DNA from: JAZRUF01 sp045652405
GTDB taxonomy: Bacteria > Bacillota > Clostridia > Oscillospirales > JAAYXM01
Reading direction: 5' to 3'
DNA: 16,425 nucleotides
Assembly: GCA_045652405.1 (NCBI GenBank)
Contig: JAZRUF010000073.1
Span: 1-16,425, forward strand
Part shown: positions 5,443-12,536 of the stretch, in pieces
Numbering within the stretch: the first letter of the stretch is position 1
Layout: each line of letters opens with the position of its first letter
Position numbers and translations under genes: made by a program
The notes under the pieces: generated by a model
Seen by the model: only the letters and a program-made list of their open reading frames with translations
The model's database searches: none
Told to the model about the DNA's origin: nothing

Positions 5443-6285
5443 CTACATCTTTTCAAATCCAATCAACATTCCGCCCTTTTCGGCATAAAAGCTGCAAAGG
5501 GCACGACATTCAAGGATTTTTATTTGCACGCTTTCAAACTTGTTTTCAATAATGTCTTTCAAAGCATGTGCTGCAGATGGGTTTTGGCAGTGCGATATTA
5601 TAACTTTACCAGATTTTAGTCCCAGGCTCTGCATATGTCCTGTAATAGCTTCAAGCGCTTTGGCTTCACCGCGGCATTTGTCAAGCGGCTCTAAATCTCC
5701 TTTTTCGCTTGCTTTTCCCACAATACGTATACCCAATATTCCTGCCATTTTAGCAACGATAGGGTTTACTCGACCGTTATTTGCAAGGTTTTTCATTGAC
5801 TCAAGCATGAATAAAAGGCCGGTCTGTTGACTGTAAAGCGTTATGTAATTGCATATTTCATAAAATTCTTTGCCCGACAGGATAAGTTCTTCGAGTTTTT
5901 CTATTATAAGCGCCATTTCAGGACCGGTACTTAAGCTGTCGAGCACAAAAACATGTCTGCCCGGATGTTCGTTTTCGTAGGTTTCTTTAGCTAATAATGC
6001 AGCATTATAGCTTCCGGATAAAGTAGCGGTTATTGTAATGCAGAAGATGTATTCTGCATCACCAAACGCATTTAGCCAATCACTTGCATTGGGGCATGAG
6101 GTTGTGGATTTTCCTTTATAGCTTTGCAAATCCGATACCAGTTGGCTTACATCCAAAGTCAGAGTATCAACATATTCTTTTTGCGCGGTTATTATTTTCA
6201 GCGGCGCACATTCAAACTTAACATTGCATAAGTTTAATAAATCGCAGGATGAATCGGCGACTATTTTAACGCTATTGATGTTCAT
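5443..6285 (-). CDS. DegV family fatty-acid-binding protein (FakB-like)
   Basis: 280 residues from ATG 6285-6283, which has AAAGGA eight bases upstream. In-frame codons run up to 6330 but lack a ribosome site. DegV/FakB proteins hold a fatty acid for phosphorylation by the kinase FakA, so that host or recycled fatty acids can enter phospholipid synthesis. Visible family motifs: the opening KIVADSSCDL, TTSCPNASDW (61-70; the TSxPS-type lipid-carboxylate site), TATLSGSYNAA (86-96) and VLDS...GPEMAL. In the C-terminal domain are NLANNGRVNPIVA, HCQNP and a closing KGGMLIGF. The site reads SCPN rather than the usual S/TxPS. No fakA is adjacent. It has its own promoter and shares the bidirectional terminator. 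Confidence 0.9.
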   Translation of the reverse strand: MNINSVKIVADSSCDLLNLCNVKFECAPLKIITAQKEYVDTLTLDVSQLVSDLQSYKGKSTTSCPNASDWLNAFGDAEYIFCITITATLSGSYNAALLAKETYENEHPGRHVFVLDSLSTGPEMALIIEKLEELILSGKEFYEICNYITLYSQQTGLLFMLESMKNLANNGRVNPIVAKMAGILGIRIVGKASEKGDLEPLDKCRGEAKALEAITGHMQSLGLKSGKVIISHCQNPSAAHALKDIIENKFESVQIKILECRALCSFYAEKGGMLIGFEKM

Positions 6286-6350
6286 GGTTATAATCCTTTC
6301 ATGTGTCTGAAGCTTTCGCGGCATATACATTAGATAGCCCGACGCTGATT

Positions 6351-6380
6351 ATTATATATCTTGGGACATTCAGGATACAA
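6351..6380 (-). promoter_or_regulatory. Sigma-A promoter of the DegV gene
   Basis: On the minus strand, TTGTAT (6380-6375), an 18-base spacer and consensus TATAAT (6356-6351). The leader to ATG 6285 is about 60 bases. Confidence 0.6.
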
Positions 6381-6421
6381 CCTACTTTCACTTTTTGGTA
6401 ATATACAGTTGATTTTAAGGC

Positions 6422-6525
6422 GGTAGAGGAAAGTTTTTCATTCTCTACCTGCAGTAGGAACTGAGTTGTTTCAATGCTTTGAGCATAAGTTTAGCCACGG
6501 CTTAATTTAAGCCGTGGCTAAACTT
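6422..6525. other. Hairpin-rich gap, including an 18-base-pair perfect stem
   Basis: Three stems follow each other. GGTAGAGGA/TTCTCTACC spans 6422-6449. ATGCT-TTG-AGCAT spans 6474-6486. A perfect 18-bp stem (6487-6504 with 6508-6525, ATT loop) carries GCCACGGC/GCCGTGGC. The large stem starts 20 bases beyond the carboxypeptidase stop but has no T tract on either strand. It may be an atypical terminator or an mRNA end-protecting or attenuating structure. No ORF is seen in 6331-6544. Confidence 0.6.
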
Positions 6526-6544
6526 TAACATTGCAAAAAATTAA

Positions 6545-7855
6545 TTAACGCCGTCTGCCTCTATAACCTGAACGTCTGCGATGTCTTGAATAATTACGGT
6601 TGCTGATTGCGGAGATTAAGACGTAAATTACTGTGAGTGCAACTAATGCTATAAGGCATATCAGTACAATTTTTGAAGAAAAGAAATTGCGTATTCCTCT
6701 CCATATCCAAAGAATTCGGCTACGCTCAACCGAGTCTGAGGCGGCCAAATCGACAAGCCCGAGCTCACGGTCCTCATATACAACGCGAAGTTTTCCTACT
6801 ACATCGCCCTTGGTTATGGGGGCATCAATCGTCTCCGGAAGTTCAGGGGTAAGAATCAGCTTGTCCGAGTCAAAGTCGTTTGGAACAATACAGTTTAATG
6901 CCTTGGTCGGATGAACTACCATATGGTCGCGGTCCCACGCAAGCTCTAATCTCACCTCCGCAACCGGGGAGGAAATATCAAGCACGGATTTGCGCTTGAA
7001 ATTGTCAAAACCCCACTTGAACAGACGCGTGGTCTCGACAAAGTGGTTTTTCTTTTTTGTTTCCGGATCAGTGGTTGCACCGAGCACAACACTTATAAAA
7101 GATAAATCACCTTTTTCAGCAGAGGATACCAGACAAAGCCCTGCCGGCGTGGTATGACCTGTTTTCATTCCGGTTGCGTATTTGTAGAGATATGTACGCT
7201 CCTTGTAGGGGGAGATGAGCGAATTGGTGCTAAAGAAAACACGCTCGTCACTTTTGTTTGTCGGTGGAATGGTTGCTTTTTGCATCTGGTATATTTTGAC
7301 AAGCTCCGGATGCTTTTGAGCTTCACGTGCAATGAGTGTTATATCATATGCGCAAGTGTAGTGCTCAGCGTCATGCAAGCCGTGAGTGTTTACAAAATGA
7401 GTATTTTCGCAACCGAGCTCGGTGGCTCTCTCGTTCATCATTTCTATAAATTTATCAACAGACCCCGCAACGTGCTCTGCCAGTATGTTGGCAGCTTCGT
7501 TTGCAGAGGCGACCATCAGGCATATAAGAAGGTTTTCGACCGACATCGTTTCGCCTTCTTTTATTCCAACGCTGCTGCCTGCATCACTTAAATCTGAAAA
7601 CGCACTTTTAGCGGCGGTGACATTGTCTCCAAGCTTTGCATTTTCAATGACAAGCAAAGCCGTCATAAGCTTTGTTATACTTGCAGGATACGCCTTATCC
7701 TTTATATTCTTTTCGTATAGAATATCTCCGTTTGCCGGGTCAATTAAAATAGCTGATTTTGCGTTTATATTTATCGCCTCTATTGCAGACGCACTCAGAT
7801 TGAAGCTGAGAATTACAAGTAACAGTATCGCTGCAAGTTTAAGATGCCTTCTCAT
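6545..7855 (-). CDS. Serine D-alanyl-D-alanine carboxypeptidase (peptidase S11, DacA/DacF type)
   Basis: Trims the terminal D-Ala from peptidoglycan pentapeptides outside the membrane, which limits cross-linking. 436 residues. A signal peptide, about 1-24, ends ASA. All three penicillin-binding motifs are present: SxxK as SITK (Ser59, Lys62), SxN as SAN (117-119) and KTG (231-233). A PBP5_C-like beta domain follows (about 290-375). A C-terminal hydrophobic span (about 395-416, IVLICLIALVALTVIYVLIS) and an Arg-rich tail (HRRRSGYRGRRR) replace the amphipathic anchor of classical PBP5. AGGAG lies ten bases before ATG. It is divergent from a two-component operon across 200 bases with back-to-back promoters, which hints at shared envelope control. 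Confidence 0.94.
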   Translation of the reverse strand: MRRHLKLAAILLLVILSFNLSASAIEAININAKSAILIDPANGDILYEKNIKDKAYPASITKLMTALLVIENAKLGDNVTAAKSAFSDLSDAGSSVGIKEGETMSVENLLICLMVASANEAANILAEHVAGSVDKFIEMMNERATELGCENTHFVNTHGLHDAEHYTCAYDITLIAREAQKHPELVKIYQMQKATIPPTNKSDERVFFSTNSLISPYKERTYLYKYATGMKTGHTTPAGLCLVSSAEKGDLSFISVVLGATTDPETKKKNHFVETTRLFKWGFDNFKRKSVLDISSPVAEVRLELAWDRDHMVVHPTKALNCIVPNDFDSDKLILTPELPETIDAPITKGDVVGKLRVVYEDRELGLVDLAASDSVERSRILWIWRGIRNFFSSKIVLICLIALVALTVIYVLISAISNRNYSRHRRRSGYRGRRR

Positions 7856-7890
7856 TATTATTGCGCTCCTTTTTTATATATCTTTTTTAT

Positions 7891-7919
7891 ATTATAGCAA
7901 ACAAAACATCAATATACAA
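7891..7919 (-). promoter_or_regulatory. Sigma-A promoter of the carboxypeptidase
   Basis: On the minus strand, TTGTAT (7919-7914), a 17-base spacer and consensus TATAAT (7896-7891), about 35 bases before the start codon. Confidence 0.75.
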
Positions 7920-7965
7920 GATTTAATGGCTTGTAAAAAAACATATACTTTATCTGCTTTTTTTC

Positions 7966-7994
7966 TTTTCAAATCAGTTTAAATAATGTATAAT
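7966..7994 (+). promoter_or_regulatory. Sigma-A promoter of the two-component operon
   Basis: -35-like TTTTCA (7966-7971), a 17-base spacer and consensus TATAAT (7989-7994). The leader is about 58 bases and ends in AAAGGAGG (8044-8051). Confidence 0.6.
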
Positions 7995-8059
7995 AACAGC
8001 AAGGGTTTAAGAGAAGGTGTGGGGCGCGTATGTGCTTTTGATGAAAGGAGGTTTCTTGG

Positions 8060-8740
8060 ATGCGTATTTTAGTAGTTGATGATGAGAAAGTCATCGTCAA
8101 GGGTATTAAATTTAATCTGGAGAATGAGGGCTATGACGTGGAATGTGCATATGACGGAACAGAGGCGTTAGATATTGTTAGAAATGTGCATATTGATTTA
8201 ATTATTCTTGATTTGATGATGCCAAATATGGACGGTCTTGAAACCTGCCGAAGAATAAGGGAGTTTTCAAACGTTCCGGTTATTATGCTCACCGCAAAGG
8301 GTGAGGATACGGATAAAATACTCGGCTTTGAATACGGTGCAGATGATTATCTCACCAAGCCGTTTAATATTTTAGAGCTTAAAAGCCGTGTGCGTGCAAT
8401 TCTGCGCCGCTCATCCGGTGCCGCGGCAAAGGATAAGAATACAAGGCTTATCGCAGGCAAGATAGTCGTCGATACCGAGCAGAGAACCGCGTATCTTGAC
8501 GGTGAAGATATAAACCTTACCGCAAAGGAATTTGATTTGGTAGAAATGCTCATGAGAAACGCCGGTCGTGTGTACAGCCGTGAAAACCTTTTGAATATCG
8601 TGTGGGGTTATGAATATCCCGGCGATATACGTACGGTAGATGTACATGTCCGCCGCTTGCGTGAAAAGCTTGAGGAAAATCCGGCAGAACCCGGGCATAT
8701 CATGACCAAATGGGGGGTTGGGTACTATTTTAAAGTATAG
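8060..8740 (+). CDS. OmpR/PhoB-family response regulator
   Basis: 226 residues. The receiver domain (1-115) has the acidic pair Asp7-Asp8, the phosphate acceptor Asp51 in LIILDLMMPNMDG, Thr78 in MLTAK and Lys100 in YLTKPF. A winged-helix DNA-binding domain (about 128-226) has LTAKEFDLVEMLMRN, the recognition-helix region DIRTVDVHVRRLREKL and the wing WGVGYYF. It should be phosphorylated by the kinase whose gene overlaps its 3' end by 23 bases, and then act at promoters. AAAGGAGG precedes ATG. The closest functional groups by general sequence are the WalR/PhoP/MtrA types; which one cannot be told from sequence alone. The divergent carboxypeptidase is a plausible target. Confidence 0.96.
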   Translation: MRILVVDDEKVIVKGIKFNLENEGYDVECAYDGTEALDIVRNVHIDLIILDLMMPNMDGLETCRRIREFSNVPVIMLTAKGEDTDKILGFEYGADDYLTKPFNILELKSRVRAILRRSSGAAAKDKNTRLIAGKIVVDTEQRTAYLDGEDINLTAKEFDLVEMLMRNAGRVYSRENLLNIVWGYEYPGDIRTVDVHVRRLREKLEENPAEPGHIMTKWGVGYYFKV

Positions 8741-10175
8741 TCTCTCAGAACGTCTTAAAGAGTACTCCAAATCTCTTGGTTTTAAAATTTTATGCGTCTG
8801 CTTAAGCGCAATACTTATCGTTACAGTAGTTATGAATACATATCCGCTTATAATTTCTCAGGATTTGATTATAAACGCTAAGCAGGATAAGCTTATAACA
8901 CGTGCAAATTATATTTCATCCGCTTTGTCCAATGCAGGGCAAATTAACGAGATTACTGTTTTGTCCGGTATGAAAGTGCACGATGTGCAGGAAGGCGAGC
9001 GCATAGTTGTTTGCGACAGTGCCGGACGTGCTGTGTTTGACAGTTCTGAGCATGGGAATACAGTCGGAAAGTATGTGATTCTTCCGGAAGTAATGTCCGC
9101 TCTGTCAGGGAGCGAGAACTTTCACTCCGCTTTTTTAGAGCATAGTTTTCAAAGTAAAGTGTCCGTCCCGATAATTGCGAGTGAAGGAATAGTCGGTGCA
9201 GTATATTTGTATGAGACGGATAGCGCTCAGGCGGGTATCCTGCTCGGCATGCGCCATCAGCTGCAGTGGTTTAGCTTTGTAATTGCGCTGTTGCTTGTTA
9301 TATTTGTTCTTCTGTTCTCGGGTAAATTAATTCGCCGCTTGCGCACATTGCTTGAGGGAATACGCAAAATGCGCAACGGTGCTTACGGAAGCACGGTTGC
9401 ACCAAAAGGTCATGATGAGCTTGCGGTGATATTTGACGAATTTAACAATCTGTCAGAGCGTCTGCAGGCTACAGAAGAGCTTCGGCGCACGTTTGTGTCA
9501 GATGCATCACATGAGCTTAGAACCCCGCTTTCGTCAATTCGCTTACTTACCGATTCAATATTGCAAACTCCAGATATTGATATTGAGACTGTTAAGGACT
9601 TTCTCAAGGATATAGGCGAGGAGATAGACCGCCTTACTCGCATTGCCGAAAAACTTTTGGTTCTTACAAGGTTAGACGGTGCAAAAAATCTTGAGCTCAG
9701 TGAGGTGGACTTTTCAAAGGTTGTCAGCATGGCACTTGACACACTTGAGCCTATAGCTGAAGAAGGTAAAATAACCATTCGAAGAGACCTTTCAGAGAAT
9801 ATGCGCATTATGGCAGATTCAGATGGTGTCCACCAGATAGTATTTAACCTTGTCGAAAATGCCATAAAGTACAATAAACCCGAGGGTTATGTGCATGTTA
9901 TTCTGTTTGAGCGCGACGGAGTATGTTGCCTGATAGTAGACGATACAGGAATCGGAATCCCCGAAGAGGATTATGATAAAATATTTGAGCGCTTTTACCG
10001 TGTGGACAAAGCGCGCTCGCGTTCAGGAAAGGGCGGTACAGGTCTTGGGCTTGCAATTGTACGCCGCAATATTGAAAACTATAACGGAAACGTTAAAATT
10101 GAACGGTCAGCCGCCGGTGGTACGCGCTTTACCGTAGAATTTCCGGCAGTCAATTCCGTGGAAGGGACGTTTTAA
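8718..10175 (+). CDS. Membrane sensor histidine kinase
   Basis: 485 residues when started at TTG 8718, the only conventional start after the in-frame stop at 8703. The G-run (8712-8717) touches that TTG, so ATT 8727 at normal spacing is an alternative. TM1 is about 22-46, followed by an outside sensor domain (47-183; single Cache/PAS-like size) and TM2 about 184-204. HAMP is about 203-255. HisKA has the phospho-acceptor His265 in SDASHELRTPL. The HATPase has the N box with Asn381 (NLVENAIKYN), DDTGIGIP (408-415), FERFYRVD and GGTGLGLAI (439-447). It overlaps the regulator gene and abuts the GerMN gene, so the three are one operon. Outside-domain ligand unknown. Confidence 0.93.
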   Translation: MGTILKYSLSERLKEYSKSLGFKILCVCLSAILIVTVVMNTYPLIISQDLIINAKQDKLITRANYISSALSNAGQINEITVLSGMKVHDVQEGERIVVCDSAGRAVFDSSEHGNTVGKYVILPEVMSALSGSENFHSAFLEHSFQSKVSVPIIASEGIVGAVYLYETDSAQAGILLGMRHQLQWFSFVIALLLVIFVLLFSGKLIRRLRTLLEGIRKMRNGAYGSTVAPKGHDELAVIFDEFNNLSERLQATEELRRTFVSDASHELRTPLSSIRLLTDSILQTPDIDIETVKDFLKDIGEEIDRLTRIAEKLLVLTRLDGAKNLELSEVDFSKVVSMALDTLEPIAEEGKITIRRDLSENMRIMADSDGVHQIVFNLVENAIKYNKPEGYVHVILFERDGVCCLIVDDTGIGIPEEDYDKIFERFYRVDKARSRSGKGGTGLGLAIVRRNIENYNGNVKIERSAAGGTRFTVEFPAVNSVEGTF

Positions 10176-11096
10176 GTGAAATTCAAATCATTTGTTTTAT
10201 TGTGCGGAATGTTGTTTATGCTTGCCGCCTGTGTGCAGACCGGGGATATACAAGGCGATTATTCAAAAACGCGCTGGGTGAATGTATACTATGCGTCTGC
10301 AGACTCGGGAGACGGTGAAGAGGTCATAAGAGCTGAAAAGTGCGAAATACCGCAGGGCAATTTAGAGCAAACCGTGTACGCAATTTATTTGCAGAGTCTA
10401 AGAAAGCCTATCTCTAATTCGCTTAAATCATCAATACCGCAGGATGCCAAGCTGAGTGATGTTAAAATAGGTGACGGAACCGTTACGCTTGATTTGAGCC
10501 GTGAATATGTACAAGCTGACAGTTTTGACAGAACCCTGGCGGATTATTGCCTAACACTGTCGCTTTGCGAGCTCGAAGGTGTAAGAGATGTAACCATTCT
10601 CGTTGAAGGAAATCCGTCTTTCGGGCGAAAATGGCAAAATTTAACGCCGGATGATATAGTTCTTGCGGATTTGAATTTAGTTGGCTTTAGAAAAAAGCTC
10701 AAGCTTTATTTCCCGGATATGACGTATAGCGAGCTTTCACTTGAGTTGCGTGACACTGTATCAAACGGGACTGAGTCGGAAGCACTCCTTGTCCTGAGAG
10801 CACTTGCGGAGGGTCCAAGCCAACGAGGTCTTTGCGGAGTTGTTCCGTACGGTACGCAGGTGAACTCTGTTAAGGTGCTGGGAAATGTCTGCGTAATTGA
10901 TTTTTCTACTGAGTTTATAAGTAACCCGATGCCCGGCGAGGATGCTGAGCGAATGTGCATTCGTGCAATAGCAAAATCCCTCTCTGAGATTGGCGGGATA
11001 GAACAAATACAAATACTTGTTGACGGAGAAGATTCTGTAATCTTTAAGTATTTTGATATTTCAAGTCCGATTGCAATAGCGGAATATATTAAGTAA
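10176..11096 (+). CDS. GerMN-domain lipoprotein (partner of the two-component system)
   Basis: 306 residues from GTG 10176, directly after the kinase stop, with its ribosome site (GGAAGGGACG) inside the kinase gene. The signal peptide has a lipobox MLAAC with Cys19. Two GerMN-like domains are visible. The first, about 62-148, has TVYAIYLQSLRKP, then DGTVTLDLSREY and VTILVEGN. The second, about 200-290, has LLVLRALAEGPSQRGL, then VIDFSTEF and IQILVDGE. GerMN domains occur in spore germination protein GerM and in LpqB, the lipoprotein partner of the actinobacterial MtrA-MtrB system. Order and coupling here mirror mtrA-mtrB-lpqB, so a role in tuning the kinase is the best inference. It need not concern sporulation. 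Confidence 0.88.
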   Translation: MKFKSFVLLCGMLFMLAACVQTGDIQGDYSKTRWVNVYYASADSGDGEEVIRAEKCEIPQGNLEQTVYAIYLQSLRKPISNSLKSSIPQDAKLSDVKIGDGTVTLDLSREYVQADSFDRTLADYCLTLSLCELEGVRDVTILVEGNPSFGRKWQNLTPDDIVLADLNLVGFRKKLKLYFPDMTYSELSLELRDTVSNGTESEALLVLRALAEGPSQRGLCGVVPYGTQVNSVKVLGNVCVIDFSTEFISNPMPGEDAERMCIRAIAKSLSEIGGIEQIQILVDGEDSVIFKYFDISSPIAIAEYIK

Positions 11097-11123
11097 ATCA
11101 ATAACCGTAGGAGGTTTTTAAAA

Positions 11124-12407
11124 ATGAACGATTACCGTATTGAAACAAAGGCGGTTCATGCAGGTTATCAGCCTGAGGCTACAACCCATGCAAATGTGCT
11201 GCCTATTTACATGACTACCGCATATTCGTTTGACAGCGTAGAGCACGCGCGCCGTCTTTTTGCTCTGGAAGAGGGCGGAAACATCTATACTCGCTTGCAG
11301 AATCCGACGACAACCGCGCTTGAAGACCGTGTAGCTGAGCTTGAAGGCGGTGTCGGAGCGGTTGCCGCATCAAGCGGCCACGGCGCAATTACAATGGCAC
11401 TTCTGACTCTTGCAAAAGCGGGAGATGAAATAATCTCATCCTCGACTATTTATGGTGGGGCTATAAATCTCCTGGGCAAAACCTTTGACAGAATGGGAAT
11501 TAAAGTCCACTTTGCAGATGTGCGTGATATATCAACATTTGAGAAATTTATAAATGATAAAACACGCGCAATATTTGTCGAGGCTATTGGAAATCCGAAG
11601 GCGGATGTTGCGGATATTGAAGCGCTTGCCGCGCTTGCACATGCAAATGGAATTCCTCTTATCGTCGATAATACTTTTGCAACACCGTATCTGCTTCGCC
11701 CGATTGAATACGGTGCGGATATAGTTATTCACTCAACGACCAAATACCTTGCAGGAAACAGCACGGCAATGGGTGGCATGATAGTGGATAGCGGTAAATT
11801 TAACTGGCAGGGTAACCCGCGCTTTGCTGAAATGAACCTGCCTGATGAGAGCTATCACGGAGTAGTGTACACCGAAGCCTTTGGTCCGGCTGCGTATATT
11901 GCAAAAGTAAGAACTCAGATATTGCGTGATATTGGTGCATGCCAGTCACCGTTTAACTCATGGGCAACAATGCTCGGCATCGAAACTCTTCACCTGCGTA
12001 TGGAGCGTCACTGTGAGAATGCAATGCGCGTAGCTGAGTTTATGCAAACTCATCCGGCGGTTGAAAAGGTCGAATATCCAGCGCTTGCGTCAAGTCCTTT
12101 TTACGGCTTGTCTCAGAAGTATCTCCCAAAAGGTGCATCCGCCGTGTTTACCTTTGAAATCAAAGGCGGAAGAGAAGCCGGTGCAAAATTCTGCGATAAT
12201 TTAAAGCTTTTGCGAATTGTAGCAAACCTCGGCGATACGCGTTCAATGGTAAGCCATCCTGCGACCACAACGCACTCCCAGCTTTCAGATGAACAGCTTG
12301 CCGCTGCAGGTATAAGCGCGTCCACCATACGACTTTCAATAGGAATTGAAAATGCAGAGGATATTATTGCAGATATCGCTCAGGCGCTCGACGCATCACA
12401 GAAGTAA
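11124..12407 (+). CDS. metY: O-acetylhomoserine sulfhydrylase (PLP enzyme)
   Basis: Makes homocysteine (or methionine) from O-acetylhomoserine and sulfide (or methanethiol), a cytoplasmic PLP reaction. 427 residues, the usual length for MetY and longer than cystathionine gamma-synthase/lyase (about 390). Motifs: Tyr55-x-Arg57 in YTRLQNPT, ASSGHGAIT, the PLP-ring Asp182 in VDNTFATP, the Schiff-base Lys207 in HSTTKYLAGN, and SMVSHPATTTHSQL near the C-terminus. GGAGG lies 11 bases before ATG. It follows the GerMN gene by 27 bases with no terminator, so it may be co-transcribed. No T-box or SAM riboswitch fits in that gap. Related gamma-family enzymes cannot be fully excluded. Confidence 0.93.
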   Translation: MNDYRIETKAVHAGYQPEATTHANVLPIYMTTAYSFDSVEHARRLFALEEGGNIYTRLQNPTTTALEDRVAELEGGVGAVAASSGHGAITMALLTLAKAGDEIISSSTIYGGAINLLGKTFDRMGIKVHFADVRDISTFEKFINDKTRAIFVEAIGNPKADVADIEALAALAHANGIPLIVDNTFATPYLLRPIEYGADIVIHSTTKYLAGNSTAMGGMIVDSGKFNWQGNPRFAEMNLPDESYHGVVYTEAFGPAAYIAKVRTQILRDIGACQSPFNSWATMLGIETLHLRMERHCENAMRVAEFMQTHPAVEKVEYPALASSPFYGLSQKYLPKGASAVFTFEIKGGREAGAKFCDNLKLLRIVANLGDTRSMVSHPATTTHSQLSDEQLAAAGISASTIRLSIGIENAEDIIADIAQALDASQK

Positions 12408-12410
12408 AAC

Positions 12411-12444
12411 AAAAAAGAGGTTGATTTCAGTCAACCTCTTTTTT
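12411..12444 (+). terminator. metY terminator
   Basis: Stem AAAAAAGAGGTTGA (12411-12424), loop TTTCAG, complementary arm (12431-12444) ending in six T. It begins four bases after the metY stop. Confidence 0.94.
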
Positions 12445-12452
12445 AGTATAAA

Positions 12453-12480
12453 AATACAGTCAGCATTATTTTATTATAAT
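12453..12480 (+). promoter_or_regulatory. Probable promoter of the solute-binding protein
   Basis: Consensus -10 TATAAT (12475-12480). The only -35 candidate is AATACA (12453-12458, 16-base spacer), a weak match, so an activator may be needed. Confidence 0.45.
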
Positions 12481-12502
12481 TGATGTATAGTTAAGCGATG
12501 TG

Positions 12503-12512
12503 TGTATACAAA
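12503..12512. promoter_or_regulatory. TGTATACAAA box in the solute-binding-protein leader
   Basis: Identical to 1044-1053. It sits about 15 bases past the expected transcription start, a usual repressor position. Confidence 0.3.
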
Positions 12513-12536
12513 GCGAAAGAAAAAAGGAGGAAAACT

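Noticed and set aside
7422..7982. Plus-strand ORF of 186 residues opposite the carboxypeptidase
   Set aside because: It is antisense to a clear S11 peptidase with all catalytic motifs and has no ribosome site. Its apparent hydrophobicity mirrors the signal-peptide region.
9410..9874. Minus-strand ORF of 154 residues opposite the kinase
   Set aside because: Ser/Arg-rich shadow of the HisKA/HATPase coding region.
11097..11123. T-box or SAM riboswitch before metY
   Set aside because: Only 27 bases separate the GerMN stop from metY, too short for either; only a ribosome site is there.
12498..12536. Upstream ATG start for the solute-binding protein, adding 13 residues
   Set aside because: No ribosome site at 12498. 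ATG 12537 has AAAGGAGG at good spacing and begins a proper lipoprotein signal.
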